A stretch of 64,000 nucleotides of DNA from Gorsachius magnificus. Lineage: Eukaryota; Chordata; Aves; Pelecaniformes; Ardeidae. Each line of letters starts with the position of its first letter. Position 1 is the first letter of the stretch. The notes beneath the pieces are model-generated. The model was not told the origin of the DNA. It saw nothing but the letters and a program-made list of their open reading frames with translations, and ran no database searches. Below are positions 63,701-64,000 of the stretch, one piece after another. The stretch lies in assembly GCA_034008185.1 (NCBI GenBank), contig CM067081.1, positions 67,012,054 to 67,076,053 of the forward strand. Reading direction: 5' to 3'. The position numbers and the translations under genes are program-made.

Positions 63701-64000
63701 CAGATCTGACTCCTAGCCATGACAAGCAGAGGAGGGAACATTTTTTGAGACTTGGGGGGTCTTTTGGGGGGGGGGGGGGGAAGGAGAACAACAGAGAAGC
63801 ATAGGAGACAGACTGGTGGAGACAAGAACAGTGTTGTAGACAGAGTAATTTAGAACTTGAGCTTTCGCTGAGATGTTGAGAAAACTTCTGGCAAGTCTTG
63901 AATGGGAATTAGTCTAGATGATACAAGACTATACTGATTTCAACAGCATCATATTCTCTATCTGTTTTCTTTGAACATTAATGAGAGACTACTTAATTTG
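60761..64000 (+). other. MCF2L intron, right end of the window
   Basis: A minus-strand frame of 130 codons (62405-62797) has no recognisable domain. Otherwise this is AT-rich intron with the G15 run near the end. The downstream splice acceptor is outside the window. Confidence 0.55.
63766..63780. repeat. G15 homopolymer
   Basis: A run of 15 guanines, preceded by a G6 run at 63754-63759. The combination is quadruplex-prone and its length may be unreliable in the assembly. Confidence 0.9.

Overview
The window looks like a piece of a bird genome. It is AT-rich, has no operon structure, and its three supported coding segments are short exons with canonical splice signals. The interspersed repeats are CR1 LINEs, one with an intact avian-style 3' end of GATTCTAT octamers, and one long terminal repeat of a type common in birds. 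No CpG island, rRNA, tRNA, CRISPR array or prokaryotic gene was seen. I cannot name the species.

One host gene is supported. Exons at 26431-26514, 36965-37079 and 56086-56176 on the plus strand join in consistent phase (1-1, 1-2, 2-0). They read continuously through the N-terminal part of a CRAL-TRIO (Sec14-like) domain that I recognise as MCF2L (DBS/OST), a Rho-family guanine nucleotide exchange factor of the Dbl family. The catalytic DH-PH module, the SH3 domain and the first exon are not in the window. The rest of the sequence is intron: 1-26430 (left end open), 26515-36964 (10.45 kb), 37080-56085 (19.0 kb) and 56177-64000 (right end open).

Layout. 1-26430 is the upstream intron, with a GT microsatellite, a perfect AT-rich inverted repeat (14381-14403), two CR1 fragments (16251-16535 minus, 18216-18489 plus) and an unexplained exon-like minus-strand reading frame (17745-17919). 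26431-37079 carries the first two exons, a 1.1 kb solo LTR (29667-30762) with near-matching 5-bp target duplications, and a short CR1 tail (33651-33770). 37080-56085 holds a 2.1 kb decayed CR1 with reverse-transcriptase remnants (37630-39788), a well-preserved CR1 3' end (42404-42648), a doubtful older CR1 fragment and a patch of short duplications near 53 kb. 56086-64000 has the third exon, several simple-sequence tracts (C17, a 65-nt pure pyrimidine run, G15) and a probable ancient L3/CR1-type LINE fragment near 60.5 kb.

I found no convincing undescribed system. The item most worth following is the minus-strand exon-like frame at 17745-17919: 58 codons of protein-like composition between an AG acceptor and a GTAATA donor, not matching any family I recognise. 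Almost all other open frames are chance frames in introns or lie inside repeats.
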